64,000 nucleotides of DNA, from the NCBI RefSeq assembly GCF_004342725.1, contig NZ_SMCP01000001.1, positions 212,681 to 276,680 on the forward strand. Reading direction: 5' to 3'. This DNA comes from Testudinibacter aquarius. Its GTDB lineage: Bacteria; Pseudomonadota; Gammaproteobacteria; Enterobacterales; Pasteurellaceae. The notes under the pieces were generated by a model. That model made no database searches and was not told the DNA's origin. It saw nothing but the letters and a program-made list of their open reading frames with translations. Shown here piece by piece: positions 55,483 through 64,000 of this stretch. The position numbers were made by a program, and so were the translations under genes. How positions within the stretch are numbered: position 1 is the stretch's first letter; the number at the start of each line of letters is the position of its first letter.

Positions 55483-58400
55483 TTATAACACAAAGCTGAC
55501 TGTGACACCTTGTTGCACCAACAAGTCCGCTTCACTGCTACCACCCAAGTTATAAGCATTGTAGGTAATACCGTGAATCTCTTGGGTAGTGGCGGTCACC
55601 GCTACTGCACCATTCGATATTTGTACTCCATCGCCCGCTTTACCATCCACTTGCAAAGATCCGTTGCCTGACATATCCAACAGATCTTGATAGGTCAATT
55701 TCAAGGTCTGATTGCCACTGGCGCTCAAATCAACCACTTCAATATTTTTAATCACATCTTGTGGTTGTTGAGTCAGATCAAGGGTTAAACCAGGAGCCGA
55801 TAACTGTAAGGTATCTTTACCCGCACCACCATCAATTTTTTCAATCATGGTGTTGCTGATACTGATAAAGTCATCCCCTCCTTGAGCATAGATCTTCGTC
55901 GCCAGCTTGGTAGCACCACTATTATCAAAACCGATCAGCATTTCTGCATTATCAGTACCTGTAATAGTTGCATCAGACAAAGCGATACGATCAATTAACA
56001 AATCCCGTGCAGCTGGATCACTCGGTCTATCCGCTGTTGAAACTTGAAGAGCGACCTGGTTAGTTGAGTAATTAATGCCCAACTGATAGTCTCCAGTTGC
56101 CAAAGTGCTGGTATCAAACTTAGCTGATTGCATACCCCAATCGGTGCCAATCACTGTTGCACCATCTTCTTTGCCTAATACTTTACTAACCGTACCCATA
56201 CCATCATAGTAACTAACAGACTGTCCATCGGTGCTATACCAGCCAGTTTGACTAACAGTCTTGCCGGTAGAGTCTAACAGCACAAATTGGACATTGATCG
56301 CATTAGCCTTATCAGCATTAATGGTTTTGGCATCAAAGTTCAGTTCTAATGTTTCACCTTGTACAACACGAACTGCCTCCTCTTTTACCAGCATCAGCTT
56401 GCGCAATTGTCCACCTTCTGCAGCATTTTGCTGATACTGCGTGCTAGTGATGCCCAATGCTGGGTTTTCATAGTCAGAAAAGACGGCCAACATACCGGTC
56501 GGATTAGTACCGGTAAATAATCCTCCGGTTAATGGTGAATTAGTTTCAGTAAAGCCTAAGCCCGGTTCAGTTCTAATCGTTACCCCACCGCTATTTGCTA
56601 TATCCGTTGTCACAACAAACTCGTTCAACCAGTTATTGGTTTTTCCATCTGTGTCTGACTTGGTACCAGTAGTATTATCCATACCATTATCAGCCCGGCG
56701 CAGATCAAGCAACCCACCTTCAGTAACCGCATTGCCTTCCAAAGTTTGAGTAGCTGGTAGATTATTAATCGTACCTGTGCCTGACTGAGTCGCAGATCCC
56801 GTGGTGACACTCACCGTATAGGTCTCTGCGCCTTCATTCAAGGTATCTGCTACGCTCTTCGTACTAACCAAGAAGCTTGAAGCATACGCCGGTACAGCCA
56901 CATCAAATTGAGCCACTCCAGAGGTAACAGCAACAGACTGCGTCGTCCATTTGATACCGCCATCCAAGCTGTACTGCACTTGAACCGTACCTGAGCTGGC
57001 ACCTTGCAATAAATCAGCATCTAATGTAGCCGATCCTGCTGTCAACTTAACCGTTGCTGTTGTAGGCATACTGCCTGCCGATAGGGTAACTAAATGTTCC
57101 AGATAAGCACCTTCAGTTACTGTTACTGAGTCAACAGATTTAACCTGAGCAGCATAGTTGACCACATCCTTATCTGTGTATGCAGTACCACTAGAATCCG
57201 TCACCGATGCGGTGAAGGAGTAGTAGGTATTTGCTTTCAGCCATGTCGCATTAGCCGGAGCTGTTGCTGACCATGTACCATCGCTGGCCACCGTTGCACT
57301 GAGTGTACCAACCGTTGCCTCGGACGCATCTTTCACTGTGATGGTAACCGCTTTACCTGATGGAATATCATACGTTATGCCTTTCACAGCCACGCCAGCC
57401 GCAATATCCGCTGCTGAAATGGTGGCATACAGATCTTTATCCGTCGTGCCTTGATCTTCACCCGCAATCGAGTTGATATCAATCTTGTTTTTAAAGAAGG
57501 AGAAGGTGTTAGTTCCTTTATCACCGTCTTTATCTGCCATAGTAAAGCTAAACTTATCGCCAGCTGCTGGCGTATTAGTCCCTATCTTATAGCTGTAGGT
57601 CGCATCATCCATATCAACCGTTAGCACCGCACCTGTGGTGTAGGTGATGGTCCAAGCCTTGGTGATATTATTAAAGCTTGCTATCGACGACGTATTAGCC
57701 GAAGGCGTATCCGTATCCTTATTATAAGTATAGGTTTTACCATCCACCACAATGCTGGTCACAGAACCAAAGCCATCAGCCCCTGCAGAAATCATCGCAT
57801 TACCATCTACATCCGGCGTTGGATCTAATAAGCTGCCAGAAATCGGTGGTGTTGCTGAGGCCAATAAGACACCTTTCAAGTCATTCATGTTCGGTACCCG
57901 AACCGCATTTGTATCGGTTGATGTAGCACCATCGTAGGCGAGCTTGCCCATCTCTGTAAGATTTATGCTTGCCGTCTCTGTACCTACCGCATAGGCATTT
58001 GACGTAATAGAATTTGTCTTCAAGAAGTTGACCCAAGTATTGACCTGTGTACTTGTCAACGAATCACCCGTCACATCCCCATCGGTAAAGACATAAGCCA
58101 CATTCTTAATCGGATTAGTACTGCTCGTGATTTTACCCGCCTTACTCCACGCTGTACTGGTTTCAGCAGGAATCGCTGTATAACCCGTTAAACCTGTACT
58201 TGTACTAACATCAAAGGTATCCAAGCCAGCACTACCTACTGTCATCCACTTGGTTTTCATGGTTGACGCATCTGTCCATGTTTGCAAGGTTTCAGCGTAC
58301 TTATCACGATAACCAATTAATGTTACCTTAACGTTACCCATACCAGCATAAACATCCAATAAAGCCGATAAAGCTGTCTTGGCCATTTCTATTCTTGTGT

Positions 58401-61400
58401 CTGGTGTGTTCACATCACGTTCATCCATGGTTGTTGTTAAGTCAACCACAAAGATCAAGTTAGTGTCCTGTTGTGGCAACCCAGAAGACAAGTTAATCGT
58501 TTTACCGGATGTCGGACTATCGTCTTCAATCGACACGGTCAAGTCTGCTGTAGTACTACCACCGGCACCCGTTGCAGTTGCTTTCAGCACCACATTGACG
58601 GCATCTTCGGAGGTCGCTGGTGTTGTGCCATTAACCGGATGTTTAATTGCACTGTTCAGGGTTACGACATAGTCACCATGGTTATCAATGGTCGCTGTCA
58701 ACACCGTTGCACCGCTACTGTCTTTCGCCGTTAAAGTTTGCGTACCTGTACCTGTCCAAGTTACTGCTGTTCCACCCAAAGTTGTTGGTTGCCCCGTCGC
58801 GGAGAATACCACAGAAGTTGCATCAGTAACCGCCATCGTACCGGATGCTTTGGCAAAATTAGTGGTATCAGCACCGGCAAGTCCCAGATTATCAGGCAAT
58901 GCACTCACATTAGTCAGACCTTCTTCTGAAACGGCCACTGCTGATGCAGCCAGTGTCGGTGGCGGAACTGCCGTTTTATCCGTATCCGAGTCCAAGTTAC
59001 CAGCCACATCGGAGACTTCAGCCTTAATGGTGTAAGCTGCACCACCAGGAATTTGATTAGCCCCCACAGAATAGCTCCATTTGTTGCCAGTAACCGTTGC
59101 TACCCCAACGTAGCTTTGTAGCGCAACTGAACCATTAGCATCCAGAATGTAGATACTGACTTTCTGACCATCTTCAACACCGGTAGTCACGCCTGAAATC
59201 ACAAAGCCTGCCTGTGCATCAGCTTTAGTAATCACGGCATAGTTATCTGTACCTTCAGTTACTTGGCTTTCACCGGCAATATGATTAATATCAATCGTCG
59301 GTGCTGTAATATCAATCCCATATTCTCGGTTTGCCGTTGCTGTACCCACATTACCTGCAGCATCGGTAACTTCAACTTTACCAGCTACCGTTGTATCGTT
59401 ATCTGCAGCTAAATCACTGCCCGGAACTGCAATACTGAATTTACCGTTGGCATCCACGGTGCCGGTAAAGTCTTTGCCGTTCACCGTCAAGGTCACTTTG
59501 TCGCCCGCTTTGAACTCATTTCCACTAACCGTACCGGTAACGTTGATGCTGGTTTTGGCTTCCGCTGCATTCAGAACGTTGTCTGCAGTGATGCTGTCTA
59601 TCGTTAACGTCGTAGTGCTGTTATCCGGCGCCACCAAATCCGTCGCTTTGGTTACGTCAGTATCAGACGCCGTATTACCCGCTTTATCCGCTACCGTCGC
59701 CACAAAGCTGTAAACCGCTTTATCAACAATCCAGTCCGCATTGGCCGGCACCGCTGCGCTCCAAGAACCTGTCGCTGTTACCGTTGCAGTCAAGTTCACA
59801 CCATCAACAGCAACGCCGTCTTTCAACACCGTTACCGTCACTGTCTGACCAACTTCCGCAGTCGTCACGCCACTGACCGCAAAACCATCCGCCTTATCTT
59901 TGATGTTGATGGTCGCATAACCATCCGCATCCGTCGCCAACGGCGCTTGGCTTTCGTTAGCAATGGTTTGGATATCAATCGTCGGTGCCGTCAAATCAGT
60001 TGCTACTGTCTTATCGATATCAGTAGCAGTATTACCGGCTTTATCACTAACCGATGCTGTGAAGCTGTAAACCGTACCGTCAGTAATCCAAGCTGCAGCC
60101 TTCGGTACATCGACGCTCCAAGCTCCCGTTGCAACCGTTGCAGTAAAGCTTCCCAATACAGTGGTGCTACCTTCTGCGGTAACCGTCACCGTGACTATCT
60201 GACCGTCTTCCGCATCCGTCGTACCCGAGACTTTAAAGCCGTCCGTTTTGTCTTTCTGGTTGATGGTCGCATAACCATCTGTTCCTTCAGCCACTTGGTT
60301 TTCACCGGCAATTTGGTTGATGTCAATGGCAACGCTGGTATCCACTTTATATTGATGCGTTGTTTCAATCGTACCGCTATTGCCCGCTGCGTCAGTAGTG
60401 GTGATACTCGCATCCACCATTTTATCCCCATCCGCCAATAAGTCAGCCCCCTTCACATTAATGGTGAAGCTACCGTCAGCAGCAACCTTGCCAGTATAGT
60501 CAACATTATTCACTTTCAAGGTGACGATATCATCCACCTTAAACTCACCCGTAACTTTACCCACTACCGGCACTTCTGTCGATGTGGACTCCGTTTTGTT
60601 GACCACATCATCACCGGCCACGCTGGTGATGGTCAAAGTCGTCGTGTCCTTGTTCGGTGGGGTGATATCCGTCGCTGCTGTCTTATCAGTGTCTGTCGCC
60701 GTATTGCCCGCTTTGTCCGCTACTGATGCTGTGAAGCTGTAAACTGTACCGTCAGTCACCCAACTCTCATTGGCTGGAACATCTGCACTCCAGGTACCGC
60801 CCGTTACCGTCGCCGTAAAGCTGGCTACATCCGCTGTACCGTTATTGACTTTAATCGTGACAACTTGTCCGTCTTCCGCATCCGTCGTACCTGAGACTTT
60901 AAAGCTGTCCGTTTTGTCTTTCAGATTGATGGTCGCATAACCATCTGTTCCTTCAGTCACTTGGTTTTCACCGGCAATTTGGTTGATGTCAATGGCAACG
61001 CTGGTATCCACTTTATATTGATGCGTTGTTTCAATCGTACCGCTATTGCCCGCTGCGTCAGTAGTGGTGATACTCGCATCCACCACTTTATCGCCATCCG
61101 CCAATAGGTCAGCCCCCTTCACATTAATGGTGAAACTACCGTCAGCAGTAACCTTGCCAGTATACTCAACATTATTCACTTTCAAGGTGACAATATCATC
61201 CACCTTAAATTCACCCGTGACTTTACCCACCACCGGCACTTCTGCCGCTGTCGATTCCGTCTTGTTAACCACATCATCACCAGCCACGCTGGTGATGGTC
61301 AGGGTCGTCGTATCCTTGTTCGGCGGGGTGATATCCGTCGCTGCTGTCTTATCGGTATCTGTCGCCGTATTGCCCGCTTTGTCCGCTACTGATGCTGTGA

Positions 61401-64000
61401 AGCTGTAAACTGTACCGTCAGTCACCCAGCTCTCATTGGCCGGAACATCTGCACTCCAGATACCGCCCGTTACCGTCGCCGTAAAGCTGGCTACATCCGC
61501 TGTACCGTTATTGACTTTAATCGTGACAACTTGTCCGTCTTCCGCATCAGTAGTACCTGAGACTTTAAAGCCGTCCGTTTTGTCTTTCAGATTGATGGTC
61601 GCATAGTTATCCGCATCCGTCGTCAACGGTGATTGGCTTTCACCCGCAATCGTTTGGATATCAATCGTCGGTGCCGTGATATCAACCCCATATTTTTGGG
61701 TTGCCGTTGCTGTACCCGTATTACCTGCAGCATCGGTAACTTCAACTTTACCCGCTACCGTTGTATCGTCATCTGCAGCTAAATCACTGCCCGGAACCGC
61801 AATCGTGAATTTTCCGTCTTTATCGACTTCTCCGCTAAAGTCTTTACCGTTCACCGTCAAGGTCACCGTATCACCAGCTTTGAACTCATCTCCACTAACC
61901 GTACCGGTCACATTAATATTGGTTTTGGCTTCCGCTGCATTCAGAATGTTGTCTGTAGTGATGCTGTCAATTTTTAACGTCGTGGTGCTGTTATCCGGCG
62001 CCACCAAATCCGTCGCTTTGGTTAGGTCTTCATCGCTATTCGTATTGCCCGCTTTGTCGGCAACCGTCGCTTCGAATTTATACACTTTGGTGTCCGCAAT
62101 CCACGTCGCACCCGCTGGAACGTTCGCACTCCATGTACCATTGGTAACCGTTGTCGTGATGCTGGACACTTCTGTTGTGCCATCATACACTTTGACTGTC
62201 ACCACTTGACCGTCTTCAGCATTGGTCACGCCGCTAACCGCAAAACCATCTGACTTATCTTTGATGTTGATGGTCGCATAGCTATCCGCATCGGTACCCA
62301 ACGGATTTTGGCTTTCGCCCGCAATGGCTTGGATATCAATCGTCGGTGCTGTGGTATCTACCACACTGGTATCACTACCAGTCTGACCAGGATTGCCAGC
62401 TATATCAGTGATACTCGCTTTAACCGTTAAGATACCGTTAGCAGGCACTTGCGCCGCTGGCACGTCAACGATAACTTTACCTGCAGTGATCTGTTCCTCT
62501 GTCAGTGTAATTGTTCGATCGATCACACCATCGCCATTCGTGTCAACGTTCAACACATCACCTTTGACAGCGCCCGTATCAGCCAAGCTGATCTCTGCTT
62601 TAACACCCGCAGCTACTTCACTACTGTTAAGTAATTCATCCCCACCATCGAGAATCTTCACAGCTGGTGCATTCGGTGCCGTCGTATCAATAACCGCACT
62701 GTCTTTACCTTCCGGACTCAGGTTGCCCGCCGCATCTTTCACTTGTGCCGTAACAGTTAAGGTGTTGCCTTCTCCTGGGCTCACAATACCCGGTACAGAC
62801 ACGCTGCCTTTGCTGATGTCTGCCGCCGTTAACATGATTGGGGTTAATACAGTGCCATTGGCACTCACCAACAACGTATCCCCTGCTTTGGCTCCCGCCG
62901 GTAGGGTGATTGACACCCCAATCTCACCTTCCAGCTCCGCTTTGCTGATTAAGCCGTCATTGTTCGCATCTTCGGTGATCGTGACCGTCGGTGCGCCACT
63001 GGCTTGCAGCAACACTTTCGCCTTATCTTCTACCGGACCGGCCGTGTTGCCCGCCGTGTCTTTAATCGTCGCTGTCGCTTTGAAGTCGGTGTTGTTCACC
63101 GGCGCCGTACCAAACGCCACGTCAATATAGCCTTGATCCAGTTGCGCTTGGGTCAACGTGAAGTTTTGATCCACGTTGCCTGAGCCGGTCACCGTCAGCA
63201 CATCACCCACGGCCGCCCCTTTCGGTAGGGTCACCCGCACATCGACCGCACCTTGCAGTTCCGCTGCACTGATGTAGCCGTCGTTGTTGGCATCTTCGGT
63301 GATTTCAACCGCTAAGCCTTCAAACACGGTGGTGTCCATCTTCGCACTGTCGCTGCCCGATGCCCCCGGATTGCCCGCCGCATCTTTAACCGAAGCAGTC
63401 ACTTTCAAGGTTTCACCGTCTGCCGGTAAGCTCGCTTGCGTGGTTTGTGTGCTGCCCGCGGTCACCCCGTTTTGACCTACGGTGTAGGTCGCCAACACGT
63501 TGCCCGCCTGGTCAGTAACAGTGATCACATCCCCGTCTTTCGCATCCGCTGAGATTTTAATCTCCACATCGGTGGTGGTTGCACTGCCTTTTTCTTTGGC
63601 GTTGATAAAGCCGTCATTGTCTGTATCCAGTTTGATGGTGACGCCTGGCGCACCCGGTTCGCTCAATGCAAAGGTCGCACTGTCGGTTGCGACGTTAGAC
63701 GCATTACCCGCTTTGTCGGTCACTTTCGCAGTCACGTCCATTTTGCTGCCGTCCGGCAACGGGTTGAACTCTACGGTTACCGACTTGGCATCGATCATGG
63801 CTTGGGTCAGCTCGATACTTTGTTGCGCATTGCCTGTGGCAGTAACCACCAACAGGTCGCCGGCAACCGCCGCTGTCGGTAATCCTACTTTCACGCCAAC
63901 CGTGCCGTCCAACTCCGCTTTGTTAATAAAGCCGTCGTTGTTCGCATCTTCGGTGATCTCCACCGTCACGCCCGGTTGTGTCAGGTTGCTCAGGTCTAAG
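55483..64000 (-). CDS. Giant type I-secreted repeat adhesin, C-terminal 2,838 residues (5' end outside window)
   Basis: The frame is open to the window edge, so the start is missing. From N to C in the visible part: about four Ig-like units of ~110 aa each with a perfect EF-hand-consensus loop (DANNDGFINKAE type); about ten further Ig-like units (IDIQTIAGESQ..., TVYSFTASVADKAGNTATD), including a 666-bp tandem duplication; a T1SS-143-like repeat ending IEDDSP (about 58870-58510); a von Willebrand factor A domain (about 58480-57830); a Calx-beta-like domain (about 57145-56760); a region of unknown fold; and an RTX-like segment with IYAQGGDDF and IDGGAGKDTLQL, ending ADLLVQQGVTVSFVL. This is the layout of LapA/BapA/SiiE-like adhesins exported by type I secretion. 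No TolC/HlyBD-type genes are in view. Confidence 0.88.
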   Translation of the reverse strand, partial: LDLSNLTQPGVTVEITEDANNDGFINKAELDGTVGVKVGLPTAAVAGDLLVVTATGNAQQSIELTQAMIDAKSVTVEFNPLPDGSKMDVTAKVTDKAGNASNVATDSATFALSEPGAPGVTIKLDTDNDGFINAKEKGSATTTDVEIKISADAKDGDVITVTDQAGNVLATYTVGQNGVTAGSTQTTQASLPADGETLKVTASVKDAAGNPGASGSDSAKMDTTVFEGLAVEITEDANNDGYISAAELQGAVDVRVTLPKGAAVGDVLTVTGSGNVDQNFTLTQAQLDQGYIDVAFGTAPVNNTDFKATATIKDTAGNTAGPVEDKAKVLLQASGAPTVTITEDANNDGLISKAELEGEIGVSITLPAGAKAGDTLLVSANGTVLTPIMLTAADISKGSVSVPGIVSPGEGNTLTVTAQVKDAAGNLSPEGKDSAVIDTTAPNAPAVKILDGGDELLNSSEVAAGVKAEISLADTGAVKGDVLNVDTNGDGVIDRTITLTEEQITAGKVIVDVPAAQVPANGILTVKASITDIAGNPGQTGSDTSVVDTTAPTIDIQAIAGESQNPLGTDADSYATINIKDKSDGFAVSGVTNAEDGQVVTVKVYDGTTEVSSITTTVTNGTWSANVPAGATWIADTKVYKFEATVADKAGNTNSDEDLTKATDLVAPDNSTTTLKIDSITTDNILNAAEAKTNINVTGTVSGDEFKAGDTVTLTVNGKDFSGEVDKDGKFTIAVPGSDLAADDDTTVAGKVEVTDAAGNTGTATATQKYGVDITAPTIDIQTIAGESQSPLTTDADNYATINLKDKTDGFKVSGTTDAEDGQVVTIKVNNGTADVASFTATVTGGIWSADVPANESWVTDGTVYSFTASVADKAGNTATDTDKTAATDITPPNKDTTTLTITSVAGDDVVNKTESTAAEVPVVGKVTGEFKVDDIVTLKVNNVEYTGKVTADGSFTINVKGADLLADGDKVVDASITTTDAAGNSGTIETTHQYKVDTSVAIDINQIAGENQVTEGTDGYATINLKDKTDSFKVSGTTDAEDGQVVTIKVNNGTADVASFTATVTGGTWSADVPANESWVTDGTVYSFTASVADKAGNTATDTDKTAATDITPPNKDTTTLTITSVAGDDVVNKTESTSTEVPVVGKVTGEFKVDDIVTLKVNNVDYTGKVAADGSFTINVKGADLLADGDKMVDASITTTDAAGNSGTIETTHQYKVDTSVAIDINQIAGENQVAEGTDGYATINQKDKTDGFKVSGTTDAEDGQIVTVTVTAEGSTTVLGSFTATVATGAWSVDVPKAAAWITDGTVYSFTASVSDKAGNTATDIDKTVATDLTAPTIDIQTIANESQAPLATDADGYATINIKDKADGFAVSGVTTAEVGQTVTVTVLKDGVAVDGVNLTATVTATGSWSAAVPANADWIVDKAVYSFVATVADKAGNTASDTDVTKATDLVAPDNSTTTLTIDSITADNVLNAAEAKTSINVTGTVSGNEFKAGDKVTLTVNGKDFTGTVDANGKFSIAVPGSDLAADNDTTVAGKVEVTDAAGNVGTATANREYGIDITAPTIDINHIAGESQVTEGTDNYAVITKADAQAGFVISGVTTGVEDGQKVSIYILDANGSVALQSYVGVATVTGNKWSYSVGANQIPGGAAYTIKAEVSDVAGNLDSDTDKTAVPPPTLAASAVAVSEEGLTNVSALPDNLGLAGADTTNFAKASGTMAVTDATSVVFSATGQPTTLGGTAVTWTGTGTQTLTAKDSSGATVLTATIDNHGDYVVTLNSAIKHPVNGTTPATSEDAVNVVLKATATGAGGSTTADLTVSIEDDSPTSGKTINLSSGLPQQDTNLIFVVDLTTTMDERDVNTPDTRIEMAKTALSALLDVYAGMGNVKVTLIGYRDKYAETLQTWTDASTMKTKWMTVGSAGLDTFDVSTSTGLTGYTAIPAETSTAWSKAGKITSSTNPIKNVAYVFTDGDVTGDSLTSTQVNTWVNFLKTNSITSNAYAVGTETASINLTEMGKLAYDGATSTDTNAVRVPNMNDLKGVLLASATPPISGSLLDPTPDVDGNAMISAGADGFGSVTSIVVDGKTYTYNKDTDTPSANTSSIASFNNITKAWTITYTTGAVLTVDMDDATYSYKIGTNTPAAGDKFSFTMADKDGDKGTNTFSFFKNKIDINSIAGEDQGTTDKDLYATISAADIAAGVAVKGITYDIPSGKAVTITVKDASEATVGTLSATVASDGTWSATAPANATWLKANTYYSFTASVTDSSGTAYTDKDVVNYAAQVKSVDSVTVTEGAYLEHLVTLSAGSMPTTATVKLTAGSATLDADLLQGASSGTVQVQYSLDGGIKWTTQSVAVTSGVAQFDVAVPAYASSFLVSTKSVADTLNEGAETYTVSVTTGSATQSGTGTINNLPATQTLEGNAVTEGGLLDLRRADNGMDNTTGTKSDTDGKTNNWLNEFVVTTDIANSGGVTIRTEPGLGFTETNSPLTGGLFTGTNPTGMLAVFSDYENPALGITSTQYQQNAAEGGQLRKLMLVKEEAVRVVQGETLELNFDAKTINADKANAINVQFVLLDSTGKTVSQTGWYSTDGQSVSYYDGMGTVSKVLGKEDGATVIGTDWGMQSAKFDTSTLATGDYQLGINYSTNQVALQVSTADRPSDPAARDLLIDRIALSDATITGTDNAEMLIGFDNSGATKLATKIYAQGGDDFISISNTMIEKIDGGAGKDTLQLSAPGLTLDLTQQPQDVIKNIEVVDLSASGNQTLKLTYQDLLDMSGNGSLQVDGKAGDGVQISNGAVAVTATTQEIHGITYNAYNLGGSSEADLLVQQGVTVSFVL
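60211..61542 (-). repeat. 666-bp tandem duplication inside the adhesin gene
   Basis: 60211-60876 and 60877-61542 are nearly identical, each encoding 222 residues (two Ig-like units); the pattern starts again at 61543 before diverging. Differences are few and scattered, indicating recent duplication or ongoing homogenisation. The period is in frame. Confidence 0.9.

Noticed and set aside
62393..63130. 245-codon plus-strand ORF opposite the adhesin, and similar ones at 59447-59713 and 61676-62209
   Set aside because: Antisense open frames arising from the repetitive, stop-poor adhesin sequence; no recognisable protein features.

Overview
The window looks like a chromosomal segment of a Pasteurellaceae bacterium. 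The 9-base Haemophilus-type DNA uptake signal AAGTGCGGT (or its complement ACCGCACTT) recurs throughout, inside genes and in intergenic hairpins. Gene content and order (sapABCDF, pspBC-ycjX-ycjF, focA-pflB-pflA, hinT-ycfL-thiK-nagZ, hflKC-purA, an RpiR-regulated nan operon, aceEF-lpdA) are those of facultatively anaerobic gammaproteobacteria of this family. I cannot name the genus from the sequence alone. No rRNA, tRNA, CRISPR array, intact insertion sequence or prophage was recognised.

Layout. 0-9 kb: 5' part of ung, grcA, a zinc alcohol dehydrogenase, a TerC/Alx membrane protein, a 2-Cys peroxiredoxin, metC and the envelope-stress genes ycjF-ycjX-pspC-pspB. 9-17 kb: sapABCDF, yfcZ diverging from fadL, ogt. 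18-22 kb: rlmC, nagZ, thiK, ycfL and hinT on the minus strand. 22-27 kb: focA, pflB and pflA, with a toxin-antitoxin pair between pflB and pflA. 27-30.5 kb: a surface-lipoprotein locus, made of a lipoprotein with a 31-unit hexapeptide stalk and a TbpB-like C-terminal domain, followed by a Slam-family (DUF560) outer-membrane translocator. 30.6-34 kb: sucrose catabolism (scrK, scrB, LacI regulator). 34-38 kb: hflK, hflC, purA. 38-44 kb: a PTS EIICB and the sialic/amino-sugar operon nanE-nanK-yhcH-rpiR-nanA. 44-47.4 kb: ansA, an alanine/glycine symporter, arsC and a truncated acr3 remnant. 47.4-53.6 kb: pyruvate dehydrogenase genes aceE-aceF-lpdA. 54-55 kb: rimO. 55.5-64 kb: the C-terminal 2,838 residues of a giant type I-secreted repeat adhesin that runs off the end.

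Functionally the segment covers mixed-acid fermentation (PflB with its activase, spare radical domain GrcA and formate channel FocA) beside aerobic pyruvate oxidation (PDH), host-sugar use (sialic acid, amino sugars, sucrose), resistance to cationic peptides and membrane stress (Sap, Psp), and two surface-display systems (Slam/lipoprotein and the type I adhesin).

The most unusual observations are: (i) a roughly 182-bp MITE-like element with imperfect terminal inverted repeats, present at 2.4 and 46.7 kb and also as a shorter nested relative, where each of the three insertions is flanked by direct copies of a hairpin sequence that differs from site to site; (ii) the Slam/lipoprotein pair, with an 18-bp in-frame repeat stalk and a T19 tract upstream; (iii) one EF-hand-consensus loop per Ig-like unit in the adhesin, plus a 666-bp tandem duplication; (iv) tandem triplications covering the stop codons of sapC and hinT; (v) loss of the Walker B glutamate in SapF.
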